Shown here: in pieces, positions 37,458 through 45,822 of the stretch
How positions within the stretch are numbered: the stretch's first letter is position 1
Layout: every line of letters starts with the position of its first letter
NCBI GenBank assembly: GCA_022826535.1
Contig: JAJDUS010000006.1
Location: forward strand, 1 to 64,000
Length of the DNA: 64,000 nucleotides
Direction of reading: 5' to 3'
Origin: Prochlorococcaceae cyanobacterium jk18x1bzbins.87
Lineage (GTDB): Bacteria > Cyanobacteriota > Cyanobacteriia > PCC-6307 > Cyanobiaceae
The notes under the pieces: model-generated
What the model saw: the letters and a program-made list of their open reading frames with translations, nothing else
What the model was told of the DNA's origin: nothing
Database searches by the model: none
Made by a program: the position numbers and the translations under genes

Positions 37458-38417
37458 ATGAAGGTCCTGATTGTCGGCGCCACCGGAACCCTGGGAAGGC
37501 AAGTGGTCCGCACGTGTATCGATCAGGGGCATGGGGTGCGCTGCCTGGTGCGGATTCCCCGCAAGGCAGGCTTTTTGCAGGGGTGGGGTGGGGAGTTGGT
37601 CCAGGGGGATCTGCTGCAGAGCGATAGCCTGGATCGCGCCCTTAAAGGTTGTGAAGCGGTCATTGATGCCGCCACAGCACGGGTGGATTCTGAGCACAGC
37701 GTCTACGCCGTGGACTGGGACGGCAAGCTGAACCTGTTGCGCCGTATGGAAGCCGCTGGCGTTCAGCGGCTGGTGTTTCATTCCATTCTCAAGGCAAGCG
37801 AGCACCGCTCCGTGCCCCTGATGGATATCAAATACTGCACGGAAGACCTGCTACGCCATTCCGACGTCCAATACACCATTCTTCAGGTGTCCGGCTTCAT
37901 GCAGGGACTCATCAGCCAGTTTGCCATCCCCATTCTGGATTGCCGAAACGTCTGGGTCAGTGGCAGCAGCAGCATTGCCTACATGAACAGCCAGGATGTG
38001 GCCCGTTTTTCCGTGGCTGCGTTGGAGCGACCCAATACCATCGGGCTCAGCGCCCCCACGGTAGGTCCCAAAGCCTGGAGCAGCGCTGAGGTGATCCAAC
38101 TCTGTGAAAGACTCGCCAATAAGGAGGCGCGGGTGCTCAGTGTCTCATCTTTTACCATCAGGATCTTGCGCGCTGTGGTCTCCGCCTTTGAAGCCGGGCT
38201 CAATGTGGATGATCGCCTGGCTTTTGCGGAGGTGAGTGGTGGGGCCACCTGCCTGGACGCCCCCATGGAGGAGAGCTATCGGGCATTTGGTCTGGATCCA
38301 GCCGACACCACAACCCTGGAAACCTACCTGAAGGAGTATTACGACACCATCACCCGGCGCCTCCGGCAGATGGAGGCGGATCTTGGCAAAGAAGACCGCA
38401 AGCGTCTCCCCTTCTGA
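37458..38417 (+). CDS. ycf39: Ycf39-like NAD(P)-binding protein (NmrA/atypical SDR)
   Basis: The N-terminal Rossmann motif is MKVLIVGATGTLGRQVVRTCIDQG (GxxGxxG), and residues LVRIPRKAGFLQGWGGELVQGDLLQSDSLDRALKGCEAVIDAATARV form the second strand and acid residue. YTILQVSGFMQGLISQFAIPIL marks the substrate-side segment. The 319-aa length fits Ycf39, which in cyanobacteria binds the Hlip-chlorophyll synthase complex and helps early PSII reaction-centre assembly. The start ATG at 37458 is 78 bp after petM. A decayed copy of its central part lies upstream at 36.5 kb. Confidence 0.88.
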   Translation: MKVLIVGATGTLGRQVVRTCIDQGHGVRCLVRIPRKAGFLQGWGGELVQGDLLQSDSLDRALKGCEAVIDAATARVDSEHSVYAVDWDGKLNLLRRMEAAGVQRLVFHSILKASEHRSVPLMDIKYCTEDLLRHSDVQYTILQVSGFMQGLISQFAIPILDCRNVWVSGSSSIAYMNSQDVARFSVAALERPNTIGLSAPTVGPKAWSSAEVIQLCERLANKEARVLSVSSFTIRILRAVVSAFEAGLNVDDRLAFAEVSGGATCLDAPMEESYRAFGLDPADTTTLETYLKEYYDTITRRLRQMEADLGKEDRKRLPF

Positions 38418-38447
38418 GGTTGTGGCAGGCAGTCCAGTTGTCCCCTG

Positions 38448-39194
38448 TCAGGGATCGGAGGCGTGGTGAATGCGCTTGATGTCCTCCTGGCTGCCCATGA
38501 CCACAAGCACATCATTGGGACTGAGAATCATGGAGGCGGGTGGATTGACCCGCAGATCCCCCTGGCTGCCAGCGGCCAACACACTCACCCCATAATCCTT
38601 ACGCAGATTGATGTCCCGTAGGGACCTCTGAACAAACTCCTTGGGCACCTGAACTTCTTCAATGCTGTTTTTGCTGTCCAGCTGTAGACGATCCAGCAGG
38701 CTGGGGCGCACAAGCTGCTCCCCCAACTGCCTCCCCTGTTCCCGGGACGGGAAGGTTACCCTATCGGCGCCAACGGCTTTCAGCATGCGTTCATGGAGGA
38801 CATTACTTGCTCGGGAGCAGACCGTCTTCACTGTGGATGATGTGCCATGTTTGGCGATGTAGGTGGTGGTGAGGCTCGCTTCCAAGGGCTCCCCCAGCGC
38901 CACCACAAGGGTGTCCACATCCAGGGCGCCCGCCTCTTTCAGTTCTTCTTCCACCGTGGAGTCCACGCTCAGGGTGACAGCGCTCTTGAAATCATCATCT
39001 CGCCGCAGCAGCATCTCCACGAGATGAGTGTCCTTGTCGATGGCAATGACGCTCTTCTCGGATGCAATCAACTCCTTGCACACCGCCAGTCCAAAGCGTC
39101 CCAAGCCAACCACGGCGAAGGTTTGCTGGGGGCCCACCCTGGTCTTCCACCAAGGTCTGGTGCTGTCACGGCTTGGGGAGCTTGATAAAGACAT
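38448..39194 (-). CDS. Potassium uptake regulatory subunit (KtrA/TrkA-type, RCK domain)
   Basis: The Rossmann-fold RCK_N domain begins FAVVGLGRFGLAVCKELIASEKSVIAIDKDTHLVEMLL, with the GxGxxG nucleotide site. The C-terminal RCK_C (TrkA_C) domain shows EEVQVPKEFVQRSLRDINLRKDYGVSVLAAGSQGDLRVNPPASMILSPNDVLVVMGSQEDIKRI. The protein binds ATP/ADP or NAD and gates the membrane subunit. It is transcribed directly after the TrkH/KtrB-type gene (15-bp gap), so it forms a two-gene potassium uptake system. Whether it should be called Ktr or Trk is not settled by sequence alone. Confidence 0.9.
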   Translation of the reverse strand: MSLSSSPSRDSTRPWWKTRVGPQQTFAVVGLGRFGLAVCKELIASEKSVIAIDKDTHLVEMLLRRDDDFKSAVTLSVDSTVEEELKEAGALDVDTLVVALGEPLEASLTTTYIAKHGTSSTVKTVCSRASNVLHERMLKAVGADRVTFPSREQGRQLGEQLVRPSLLDRLQLDSKNSIEEVQVPKEFVQRSLRDINLRKDYGVSVLAAGSQGDLRVNPPASMILSPNDVLVVMGSQEDIKRIHHASDP

Positions 39195-39209
39195 GGGCTG
39201 GGATTAGGC

Positions 39210-40679
39210 TCAAACAGTGAGTTGTTCCCGTGGATAGCGCACAAGCGTGGTCTTGGGGAATGGCTGGACAATGGCGGAGAATAAAAGGAGAAGTCCCAGA
39301 CGCCCCACGAACATGCCCACCATCAGCACCAACTGCCCCCAGAAATTGAGTTTTTCCAGAAAACCCACATCAAACCCCACCGTAGCAAAAGCGGAGATGC
39401 AGGTGAACAGGGTTTCCAGGAAGGTGAACTCCTGATGGGAACCAACAGTGATCAGCAGCACCATGGTGCTGATAAACAGCAGTGAACTCACCACCAACGC
39501 CGTGGCCTGAACCACCAGTCTGGTCCCAATGGTGCGGGAGAGCAGCACCACGTCTTCACGGCGCCGTAGGGTGGAGGCCGTGGCCGCCAGGAGAATGGCC
39601 ATGGTGGAGGTTTTCAAGCCCCCCCCCGTGCCGCCTGGGCTGGCGCCAATGAACATCAGCAGCATGAGCAGCACCAGACTTGCGCCCGAGACATGGTCCA
39701 GGCCAAGGGGAATGGTTTGGAACCCGGCAGTACGGGCCGAGACCGATTGGAACAGGGCGCCCCAGAAGCGCTCGGAGGTGGAAAGATCCTGGAACGAGAG
39801 ATGGGCGCTGTTGAGGCTTTCATACAACAGCAGGCCCAGCCATCCCACCAGGATCAGCAACAGGGACGAAAGGAGAACCACCTTGGCTTGAAGGTCCAGA
39901 CGTCGCCAACGCAACGGGAACCAATTCCTATGATCCCAGAGCTCTGCATGGACCCGATAGCCCAGCCCACCACTGATGATCAAGCCCATCACCACCAACT
40001 GGGCCGGGAGATTGTTGGCAATGCCCTTCAGGCTGTCGCTCCAGAGGGAGAAGCCGGCATTGTTGTAGGCGCTGGCTGCATGGAACAGACAAAACCAGAC
40101 CCGTCGCGGCAGAGAGGCCTCATTGGCGGCAAAACCCAGCAGAAACAGCAGCAGGGCGCCGGCAACGATCAAGCCCAGTGCCACCCCGCCAATGTGCCAA
40201 AAGGTGCGGCCCACGCCACCCACGCCAAACTGATCCAGGATTTTCTCACCACTGTCCACCCGCCGTCTGAGGCGGGCCCCCTGCTGGACGAAGCCCTGCA
40301 GGTAGATGGAAATGGCCATCAAGCCCAGGCCACCGATAAGAATCAGCACCATCAGGGTCAACTGACCAAAGCCCGTCAGGTCGCGGCCGGGATCAATGAT
40401 GGACAATCCCGTGACGGTGACCGCGGAGGTGGCTGTAAAGAGGGCTTGCCAGTAGGAGATAGGCTGGCCATGGGACCACGGGAGCCAGAGCAGGAGGCTG
40501 CCCAGTATGACCACCAGAACACCACAAAGGGTCGTGAACTGGGGCACCGTCAAGCGGGACAGGGCGTCCTTTTGCTGAATGGCCCAGAAGGGAAGCCCGT
40601 TGAAAAAACGACGAACAACCAAGGTTGATTCCCCCAGACCCTCCCAGGATGGCGACCCACGGGCAGGCCGAGGGGACAC
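39210..40679 (-). CDS. Potassium transporter membrane subunit (KtrB/TrkH-type)
   Basis: The 489-aa integral membrane protein contains four repeated M1-P-M2 units, with selectivity-filter-like segments at TATSAVTVTGLSIID, HAASAYNNAGFSL, VSARTAGFQTIPLG and TCISAFATVGFDVG. Residues before the first helix (MSPRPARGSPSWEGL...) are not conserved, and a later start is possible. It imports potassium coupled to sodium or protons. The RCK protein encoded just downstream is its partner, and the peroxiredoxin gene is 31 bp upstream on the same strand. Confidence 0.92.
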   Translation of the reverse strand: MSPRPARGSPSWEGLGESTLVVRRFFNGLPFWAIQQKDALSRLTVPQFTTLCGVLVVILGSLLLWLPWSHGQPISYWQALFTATSAVTVTGLSIIDPGRDLTGFGQLTLMVLILIGGLGLMAISIYLQGFVQQGARLRRRVDSGEKILDQFGVGGVGRTFWHIGGVALGLIVAGALLLFLLGFAANEASLPRRVWFCLFHAASAYNNAGFSLWSDSLKGIANNLPAQLVVMGLIISGGLGYRVHAELWDHRNWFPLRWRRLDLQAKVVLLSSLLLILVGWLGLLLYESLNSAHLSFQDLSTSERFWGALFQSVSARTAGFQTIPLGLDHVSGASLVLLMLLMFIGASPGGTGGGLKTSTMAILLAATASTLRRREDVVLLSRTIGTRLVVQATALVVSSLLFISTMVLLITVGSHQEFTFLETLFTCISAFATVGFDVGFLEKLNFWGQLVLMVGMFVGRLGLLLLFSAIVQPFPKTTLVRYPREQLTV

Positions 40680-40710
40680 CTGGCGACCCCCTGCCCATGG
40701 GCGGGCGCCC

Positions 40711-41352
40711 CTACTTGTTGGGCTGTGGCGTCATGCGCAGGTAGGGTTTGATCTCCGTCACGCCTTTGCTGAACTTCTTCTTGGCGTCCTCCGTGGAGAT
40801 GGCGGGCAGCACCACGCAGTCTTCCCCATCCTTCCAATTAACCGGCGTGGCCACGGAATGGTGATCCGTGAGCTGGATGGAGTCGATCACCCGGAGGATC
40901 TCGTCAAAGTTGCGGCCCGTCGAGGCGGGGTAGGTAATCTGAAGGCGCAGCTTCTTGTCGGGATCAATGATGAAGACAGAGCGCACCGTCAGGCTGTTGG
41001 AGGCATTGGGGTGGATCATCCCGTAGAGACCACTCACCTTCCTGTCCTCATCCGCAAGGATGGGGTAATCAACGGTGGTTCCCTGGGTCTCGTTGATGTC
41101 GCCGATCCATCCCGTGTGGCTTGTGGCGGAGTCCACACTCAGGGCAATGGTCTTGACGTTGCGCTTGTCCCACTCGGCCCGCAGCTTGGCCACTTCCCCC
41201 AACTCCGTCGTGCAGACAGGGGTGTAGTCCGCAGGATGGGAAAACAGAACCACCCAACTGTCACCAGCGAAGTCATAAAAATTGATGTCGCCCTGTTGGG
41301 AACCCTGGGTAAAATCGGGAACGGTGTCACCAAGCTGGAGAGCCATGGCCAA
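40711..41352 (-). CDS. 1-Cys peroxiredoxin (Prx6 type)
   Basis: The 213-aa protein has LFSHPADYTPVCTTELGEVAKL with the peroxidatic Cys47 in the PxxxTxxC motif. VKTIALSVDSATSHTGWIGDI, LTVRSVFIIDPDKKLRLQITYPASTGRNFDEILRVIDSIQLTD and the long C-terminal domain VATPVNWKDGEDCVVLPAI fit the Prx6/1-Cys subgroup. Such enzymes reduce hydroperoxides. The C-terminus (MTPQPNK) is short. It and the Ktr genes are close together on one strand. Confidence 0.93.
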   Translation of the reverse strand: MAMALQLGDTVPDFTQGSQQGDINFYDFAGDSWVVLFSHPADYTPVCTTELGEVAKLRAEWDKRNVKTIALSVDSATSHTGWIGDINETQGTTVDYPILADEDRKVSGLYGMIHPNASNSLTVRSVFIIDPDKKLRLQITYPASTGRNFDEILRVIDSIQLTDHHSVATPVNWKDGEDCVVLPAISTEDAKKKFSKGVTEIKPYLRMTPQPNK

Positions 41353-41510
41353 AAATACAGGTTACTCGGTAGTCCCTTTTACACTCCAGCCCCTGCCCCT
41401 GGCAACCCACAGGGTGGATTTTCCAGAATTTCTTTCTGTCCGGCCTTGGAGAGGGAGGTCGCTGGTGGCTTCATGCTGGCACCTTAAATAGACCCGGCAG
41501 GACTTTTCTT

Positions 41511-41623
41511 TAGGGAAAGCCTGGAAAACTTCAAAGCGCTTTCACAGAAGACTCCCACTCCTCTTCTTACAGCAAGGCTTTTCAAAAGCCAGGACTGAGC
41601 CAGAAAGGGATTGCCCAGTGTTT
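41511..41623 (+). repeat. Dispersed repeat, copy B
   Basis: This 113-bp stretch matches the reverse complement of 22051-22162 with only scattered substitutions, as described there (CAGAAGACT, CTTACAGCAAGG and AAAAGCCAGGACTGA are shared). It lies in the 307-bp gap between the peroxiredoxin and ferredoxin genes. The rest of that gap has no recognised feature. Confidence 0.75.
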
Positions 41624-41659
41624 CCTTCATGGGTTGGGACAAATATGATAGGTCCCTGA

Positions 41660-42052
41660 TCACTTGGGGCGTCTCCGCCTGCTGGGGGCGGCAAACCCCA
41701 GTGCTTGAAACTGCTGCTCTGCCAGGTATTGGCGCAGTTGTTCCAGTTGTTCGTAGTTCACCCAGTGAATGCAGCTCACTGGGCAGGTATCAATGGCTTC
41801 CTGGAGATGCTGGGTGGAATCCCCATCTTGACGAACCGCACGGGAGCGCCCGAAATCCGGCTCGATCAAAAAGGTATTGGGGCATACATTGGCACAGTAG
41901 CGGCAGCCAATGCAAACGGATTCATCCACCCAAACCGCCTTCTCCCGCAGCACCCCGCCCAGCAGTGGCTCCAGACCCGTTGGGCGGCTGGAGCCATCAG
42001 TGGGGATGGTAAAAGCAAGGGATGGATCCATGTTCAGCAAGATGGGCGCCAA
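41660..42052 (-). CDS. 4Fe-4S ferredoxin
   Basis: VDESVCIGCRYCANVCPNTFLIEPDFGRSRAV gives the first CxxCxxCxxxCP motif (about residues 47-57). DTCPVSCIHWVNYEQLEQL holds a second, incomplete cysteine pair, so one [4Fe-4S] cluster is sure. The 130-aa length includes about 40 hydrophilic N-terminal residues and a basic end (PSRRRRPK). It is the last gene of a minus-strand group with DUF1257 (ycf35) and DUF2997 genes, a group conserved in cyanobacteria and red algal plastids. A shared role in electron transfer or redox chemistry is inferred; no partner is known. Confidence 0.85.
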   Translation of the reverse strand: MAPILLNMDPSLAFTIPTDGSSRPTGLEPLLGGVLREKAVWVDESVCIGCRYCANVCPNTFLIEPDFGRSRAVRQDGDSTQHLQEAIDTCPVSCIHWVNYEQLEQLRQYLAEQQFQALGFAAPSRRRRPK

Positions 42053-42074
42053 TCCTCAGAGTCAGCCTGAGGTG

Positions 42075-42461
42075 TCAGCCATCCCAACGGGTCACCACCA
42101 GCTCAATGGAGCCATCAGCGGTGTTTTTTTGCTCACACACCTGGAAGCCCTGCTGCTGGGTGGCTGCGAGAATGGTATGCAGGGCATAACGCTGGGTGAG
42201 CTGTGCAAGAAAGCGCTCCACTGGCAGGCTTTGCTTCCAAAGTTGCAGGTCCGTCACCAGTTCATAGCTGCTGCCGTTCCAACGGAAGCCAATATCGGCG
42301 CCATTGGGCTGACGGATGGCCAGTTGGGCTTCCACCATTTGCCCGCGATAGCCTCGCAGTTGCTGCTGGCCAGCCTCAGGCTCGTAACCCATCTCCGTCA
42401 GAGCAGCGGCGAGATTGTCAAAGTTGCGCAACTCAGTTTTGATCGTGCTGAAGTGAGACAT
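42075..42461 (-). CDS. ycf35: DUF1257 protein (Ycf35 family)
   Basis: The protein starts MSHFSTIKTELRNFDNLAAALTEMGYEP (ATG 42461), the hallmark N-terminus of Ycf35/DUF1257. The following blocks (QQLRGYRGQMVEAQLAIRQPNGADIGFRWNGSSYELVTDLQLWKQSLPVERFLAQLTQRYAL) are also family features. It lies 22 bp upstream of the ferredoxin gene. Its biochemical role is unknown; homologues occur across cyanobacteria and plastids. An upstream ATG (42473) is also in frame. Confidence 0.88.
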   Translation of the reverse strand: MSHFSTIKTELRNFDNLAAALTEMGYEPEAGQQQLRGYRGQMVEAQLAIRQPNGADIGFRWNGSSYELVTDLQLWKQSLPVERFLAQLTQRYALHTILAATQQQGFQVCEQKNTADGSIELVVTRWDG

Positions 42462-42476
42462 GGTGTGCAACAAAAG

Positions 42477-42689
42477 TCAGGAAAACTGGCCAAGAGAAGC
42501 GGTCTGAAGCTGGCGCTGGCAACCCACGGCGGCGTAGTGATCTTCAGTGGGGGCGCTGCTGGTAACAGCGCCAAGCCTGGCCTCAAGGTCCGCTGTCAGC
42601 TTCTGGCAACGGGTGCCTTTGAGGCCTTTTACCTGCTCTTCCACACGGCCATCCGGATGAATCCGGAAGCGGATGGTCTGCAAGGCCAT
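42477..42689 (-). CDS. DUF2997 domain-containing protein
   Basis: The core MALQTIRFRIHPDGRVEEQVKGLKGTRCQKLTADLEARLGAVTSSAPTEDHY (from ATG 42689) matches DUF2997, a small cyanobacterial family; it contains one Cys (C28) in the GxxCxxL block. Sequence upstream of this ATG in the same frame has no similarity and looks non-coding. It is 15 bp from the ycf35 gene and probably cotranscribed. Function unknown. Confidence 0.82.
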   Translation of the reverse strand: MALQTIRFRIHPDGRVEEQVKGLKGTRCQKLTADLEARLGAVTSSAPTEDHYAAVGCQRQLQTASLGQFS

Positions 42690-43056
42690 GGGCCAACTTA
42701 AAATCTCTGGCCAAATAATAACTGCTTTCCTGCCTTGATGGGGTGGCGTCTCAAGGTCCTTGGCAACAGGCCATGAAACCATTTGCCACACGCTGGGGTT
42801 TCCAGGCACGTCACGGCATTTTGTCTTTCAACCGAGACTTGGGCCTGGGAGCCTGGGTTTTCACTGACATGGGCTTGCAAGCTGCAGGGCAGCCTCCGCC
42901 TTGTGCCCTGGGATTGGTGCATCTCAGGGGCCAAGGAGGACCATGCTTGAACTTGTAAGACTCCGTGAAGTTTTGGCAAGACTCGCTCCAGCAGACGGTG
43001 GCGGTCAGCCTAAAGGCCGTGACACTGGCACTTCCGCTGACCACGCTGTGGTGACC
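42690..43056. other. Gap with no recognised feature
   Basis: About 370 bases between the HEAT-repeat gene and the DUF2997 gene. Both strands carry open frames, but none has a plausible start with ribosome site and a recognisable product. It presumably holds the promoter of the DUF2997-ycf35-ferredoxin group, although no consensus boxes stand out. Confidence 0.5.
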
Positions 43057-43848
43057 TCAGCTCAGGAGACCATCATCCAGGAGAGTTTTGACCTTGGCCA
43101 TGCTGGCGGGATCATCCAGTTGCTCAAGGGCTGTGCGGGCATCCTCGGCCACACCTTGGTCCGGCTCCCCCAGCATGGCTTGAATGAGTGCTTGCACCAG
43201 TTGGTGCTGCTCTGTGGGACTGTCTCCACAAGCGCCATGGAGACGGCTTAAGCTCCAGGCACAGTTGCTGCGCACCACAGCATTGTTGTCAATGCGCAGG
43301 GCTTCCCTCAGCACCTGGCTGGCCCGTACCGCATCCGCTGGATGACCAGCGGCCACATCCACAAGGGAGCTGGCTGCCCAAAGGCGCACCGCCGCAATGT
43401 CTGTGGTAAGAGCCCGACTCAACGCCTGCAAGACTGCTGTTCCGGGATAGTTGCCCAAGCTCCAGGCCACGGCTTTGCGGACAAAGCCATTGCTGTCCTG
43501 CAGAAGTTGCAACAATCTGGATTCAGCTTCAGACGTGGGGTTGCGGCCCAAGGCATAAGTCGCACTCATCCGCGTGATGGGGCAGGGGGCGTGCAGTTGG
43601 GGCAGTAGCAGGGGAATGGCCCGGTGATCACGGTACTCGCAAAAGATGCGCAAGCCCTGCATCACCTCATCACGGCCGCCACGCAAATAGGCAAGGCCGG
43701 CACGGATTTCAGCATCCGGATCCGGACGGTCAACAGCAACGGAATCCAGGGGATCATCAAGGGGGGCATCAAGAAGATCCTCAGGCTCCAGGGCTTCAGC
43801 CAGCAAGCCCGGATCCAGGTCTGGGGTGTGATCGGGAGCCTTATCCAT
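43057..43848 (-). CDS. HEAT-repeat protein
   Basis: From about residue 50 to the end the sequence is built of short alpha-helical repeats (LPQLHAPCPITRMSATYALGRNP, LLQLLQDSNGFVRKAVAWSLGNYPG, LSRALTTDIAAVRLWAASSLVDVA, ALRIDNNAVVRSNCAWSLSRLHG), typical of HEAT/PBS-lyase-like repeats. The ATG at 43848 (MDKAPDHTPDLDPGLL) gives an acidic N-terminus. In cyanobacteria such proteins include phycobilin lyases of the CpcE/F group and many scaffold proteins. No adjacent phycobiliprotein gene supports a lyase, so the role is unspecified. Confidence 0.8.
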   Translation of the reverse strand: MDKAPDHTPDLDPGLLAEALEPEDLLDAPLDDPLDSVAVDRPDPDAEIRAGLAYLRGGRDEVMQGLRIFCEYRDHRAIPLLLPQLHAPCPITRMSATYALGRNPTSEAESRLLQLLQDSNGFVRKAVAWSLGNYPGTAVLQALSRALTTDIAAVRLWAASSLVDVAAGHPADAVRASQVLREALRIDNNAVVRSNCAWSLSRLHGACGDSPTEQHQLVQALIQAMLGEPDQGVAEDARTALEQLDDPASMAKVKTLLDDGLLS

Positions 43849-43935
43849 GGCCGTAGGCCCATTGTGTCGCCATTGTTCCACACCTCTCTAGCCGCCTGCA
43901 TGGGGTAGAGACTAGAAATCCCATGGACTGAAGGC

Positions 43936-44061
43936 TCAATGGACTGGGGCTGGCGCTGCCATATCCGTGGGCAGCCAGATGCGGGCCGAGACAATGAACA
44001 GGGTGAGGCCGAACACCAACACCACGAAGGCCATCAGCAGGGCAGCACGGCAAGAGGCCAT
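43936..44061 (-). CDS. Small single-span membrane protein (41 aa)
   Basis: The minus-strand frame from ATG 44061 encodes MASCRAALLMAFVVLVFGLT, then LFIVSARIWLPTDMAAPAPVH. It has one helix of about 20 residues and a short polar tail. It follows the start codon without a strong Shine-Dalgarno sequence, and an in-frame stop lies seven codons upstream. It occupies the gap between the ycf46 and HEAT-repeat genes on the same strand as both. I cannot match it to a named photosynthetic small subunit. Probably a real small membrane protein, not proven. Confidence 0.45.
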   Translation of the reverse strand: MASCRAALLMAFVVLVFGLTLFIVSARIWLPTDMAAPAPVH

Positions 44062-44170
44062 GGACCAAAAGACGATTCAGTCCAGTTTGGCCTCAGCACC
44101 GCCTGGCTCAGGGGCACTGGCTGAGGCAGGTGTGCCCCAAGCCCCCCCTTTGTCCAGGGCTGTACCCACC

Positions 44171-45679
44171 TCAGCCGTCGAGCGCCCAGGAGGCGGCACT
44201 GGAGGCGGGACGCGCTTTGCCGGAGGAGGCCCATTGTTGAAGCGCCTGCAATTGCTCCGCGGCAGTTCGCGAGAGGGGCACCAGCTGGGCAGCGGCCTGG
44301 AGAAGGTCGTCTTGCACAAGGGGACGTTCCCCGTCCCCAAAGGCCAAGTGCATGGATTCAATAAGCACCTGCTCCAGCTCCGCCCCGGAAAAGCCCTGGC
44401 AACGCTCCGCCAAGACATCCAGATCCAGGTCATTCTGGCTGGGGCGTAAGCGCGTCAGGTGGAGCCGCAAGATCTCTTTTCGCTCATGGAGCGTTGGCAG
44501 ATCCAGCAGGAAGATCTCGTCAAAGCGTCCCTTGCGCAGCAATTCCGCTGGCAGAGCTTCAATCCCATTGGCTGTGGCCATCACAAAGACGGGGCTCTCT
44601 TTTTCTGCCATCCACGTGAGCATGGTGGCCAAGACCCGCTGGCTGGCGCCACCGTCACTGCGACTGTCGGACCCAAAGCCTTTATCCATTTCATCGATCC
44701 ACAACACGCAGGGGGCCATGGCCTCCGTGGTGCGAATCATCTCCCTGGTGCGGGCTTCACTGGCGCCCACCAGGCCGGCAAAGAGGCGCCCCACATCCAA
44801 CCGCAGCAAGGGCATCCCCCAACTATGGGCCACAGCACGGGCTGTCAGGGATTTTCCAGTGCCCTGGGGGCCCAGGAGCAGAACCCCCTTGGGATGAGGC
44901 AAGCCATAGGCCCGTGCTGCTGGGGAAAAGGCCAGCCGCCGCTGCTCCAACCAGCGCTTGAGTTGGTCATGCCCACCGATATCAGTGGTGTTGGTGGCTG
45001 TGCTGCAGTATTCCAGAAGCTCTGTGCGGCGCACCGCTTGGCGTTTTTCCTCCAGGATGTCGGCCTGGTCATCCAGGCCCAAGGCACCCCGCTGGGCCAG
45101 GGCACGGGCTGCCACTTGGCGGACCCGCTCTTCAGGAAGCCCAGTGCAACAACGGCTCAAGGTTTCGCCCACTTCAAAGGGGAGGGGCTGGCCAGTGGCG
45201 TTGGCAATCCCCTCCAGAAGGGCACGGATCTCGGCGCTACTGGGGAGGGGCAACTCCAGAAGGGAAACCACGGTTTCCAACTCCGGAGGAAGGCTGAGAT
45301 CGGGAGCGCTAATGACCACTGTATGGGGTTGGCGACGCAATTCCCTGGCCAGATTCCGCAGACGCCGGTTCACCGCCACGTCCTCAAGGAAGCGATGGAA
45401 GTCCAGAAGAAGCAGGATGGCGCTCCGTCCCGTGGCCATGGTGGAGAGGCTGTCGAGGGCGGCCAAGGGATTGCGGTCTGCTGCGCCAACACGGTCACTG
45501 GGGGCGTCCAAGCCACCAATGAAATCCCAACGCATCACAAGACGGTCCTGGAGTCGCCGTGCAGCGGAGCGCACCAGATTCTCCAGGCGTTCTTCCTCTT
45601 GGGTGGGAACCCAGATGATTGGCGTGCGGGCCCGGATCAAAAGATCCAACTGCTTCAGAGGACCTGCTTGGACACTCAT
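44171..45679 (-). CDS. ycf46: AAA+ ATPase Ycf46
   Basis: The N-terminal half (MSVQAGPLKQLDLLIRARTPIIWVPTQEEERLENLVR; ILLLLDFHRFLEDVAVNRRLRNLARELR) is the Ycf46-specific domain, itself a degenerate ATPase fold. The C-terminal AAA domain has Walker A LLLGPQGTGKSLTARAVA, Walker B PCVLWIDEMDKGF, and the second region of homology with FVMATANGIEALPAELLRKGRFDEIFLLDLP. The start is ATG 45679 (MSVQ); the frame runs to 45742. Ycf46 is linked to photosynthetic adaptation in some cyanobacteria; the target of its ATPase is not known. Confidence 0.9.
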   Translation of the reverse strand: MSVQAGPLKQLDLLIRARTPIIWVPTQEEERLENLVRSAARRLQDRLVMRWDFIGGLDAPSDRVGAADRNPLAALDSLSTMATGRSAILLLLDFHRFLEDVAVNRRLRNLARELRRQPHTVVISAPDLSLPPELETVVSLLELPLPSSAEIRALLEGIANATGQPLPFEVGETLSRCCTGLPEERVRQVAARALAQRGALGLDDQADILEEKRQAVRRTELLEYCSTATNTTDIGGHDQLKRWLEQRRLAFSPAARAYGLPHPKGVLLLGPQGTGKSLTARAVAHSWGMPLLRLDVGRLFAGLVGASEARTREMIRTTEAMAPCVLWIDEMDKGFGSDSRSDGGASQRVLATMLTWMAEKESPVFVMATANGIEALPAELLRKGRFDEIFLLDLPTLHERKEILRLHLTRLRPSQNDLDLDVLAERCQGFSGAELEQVLIESMHLAFGDGERPLVQDDLLQAAAQLVPLSRTAAEQLQALQQWASSGKARPASSAASWALDG

Positions 45680-45822
45680 CGGTCTCACTGGAGTGGAATC
45701 CAGGTGTCCAGGCCATTGCGGTAGCCTTGGAGACGCCAGCACGTCCCGTGACGGAGTTTGGCCAACTCCAGCAGAAATACAGCCTCCAGAGAATCAAGGC
45801 AGGGGACCATTCACCCTCTCCC

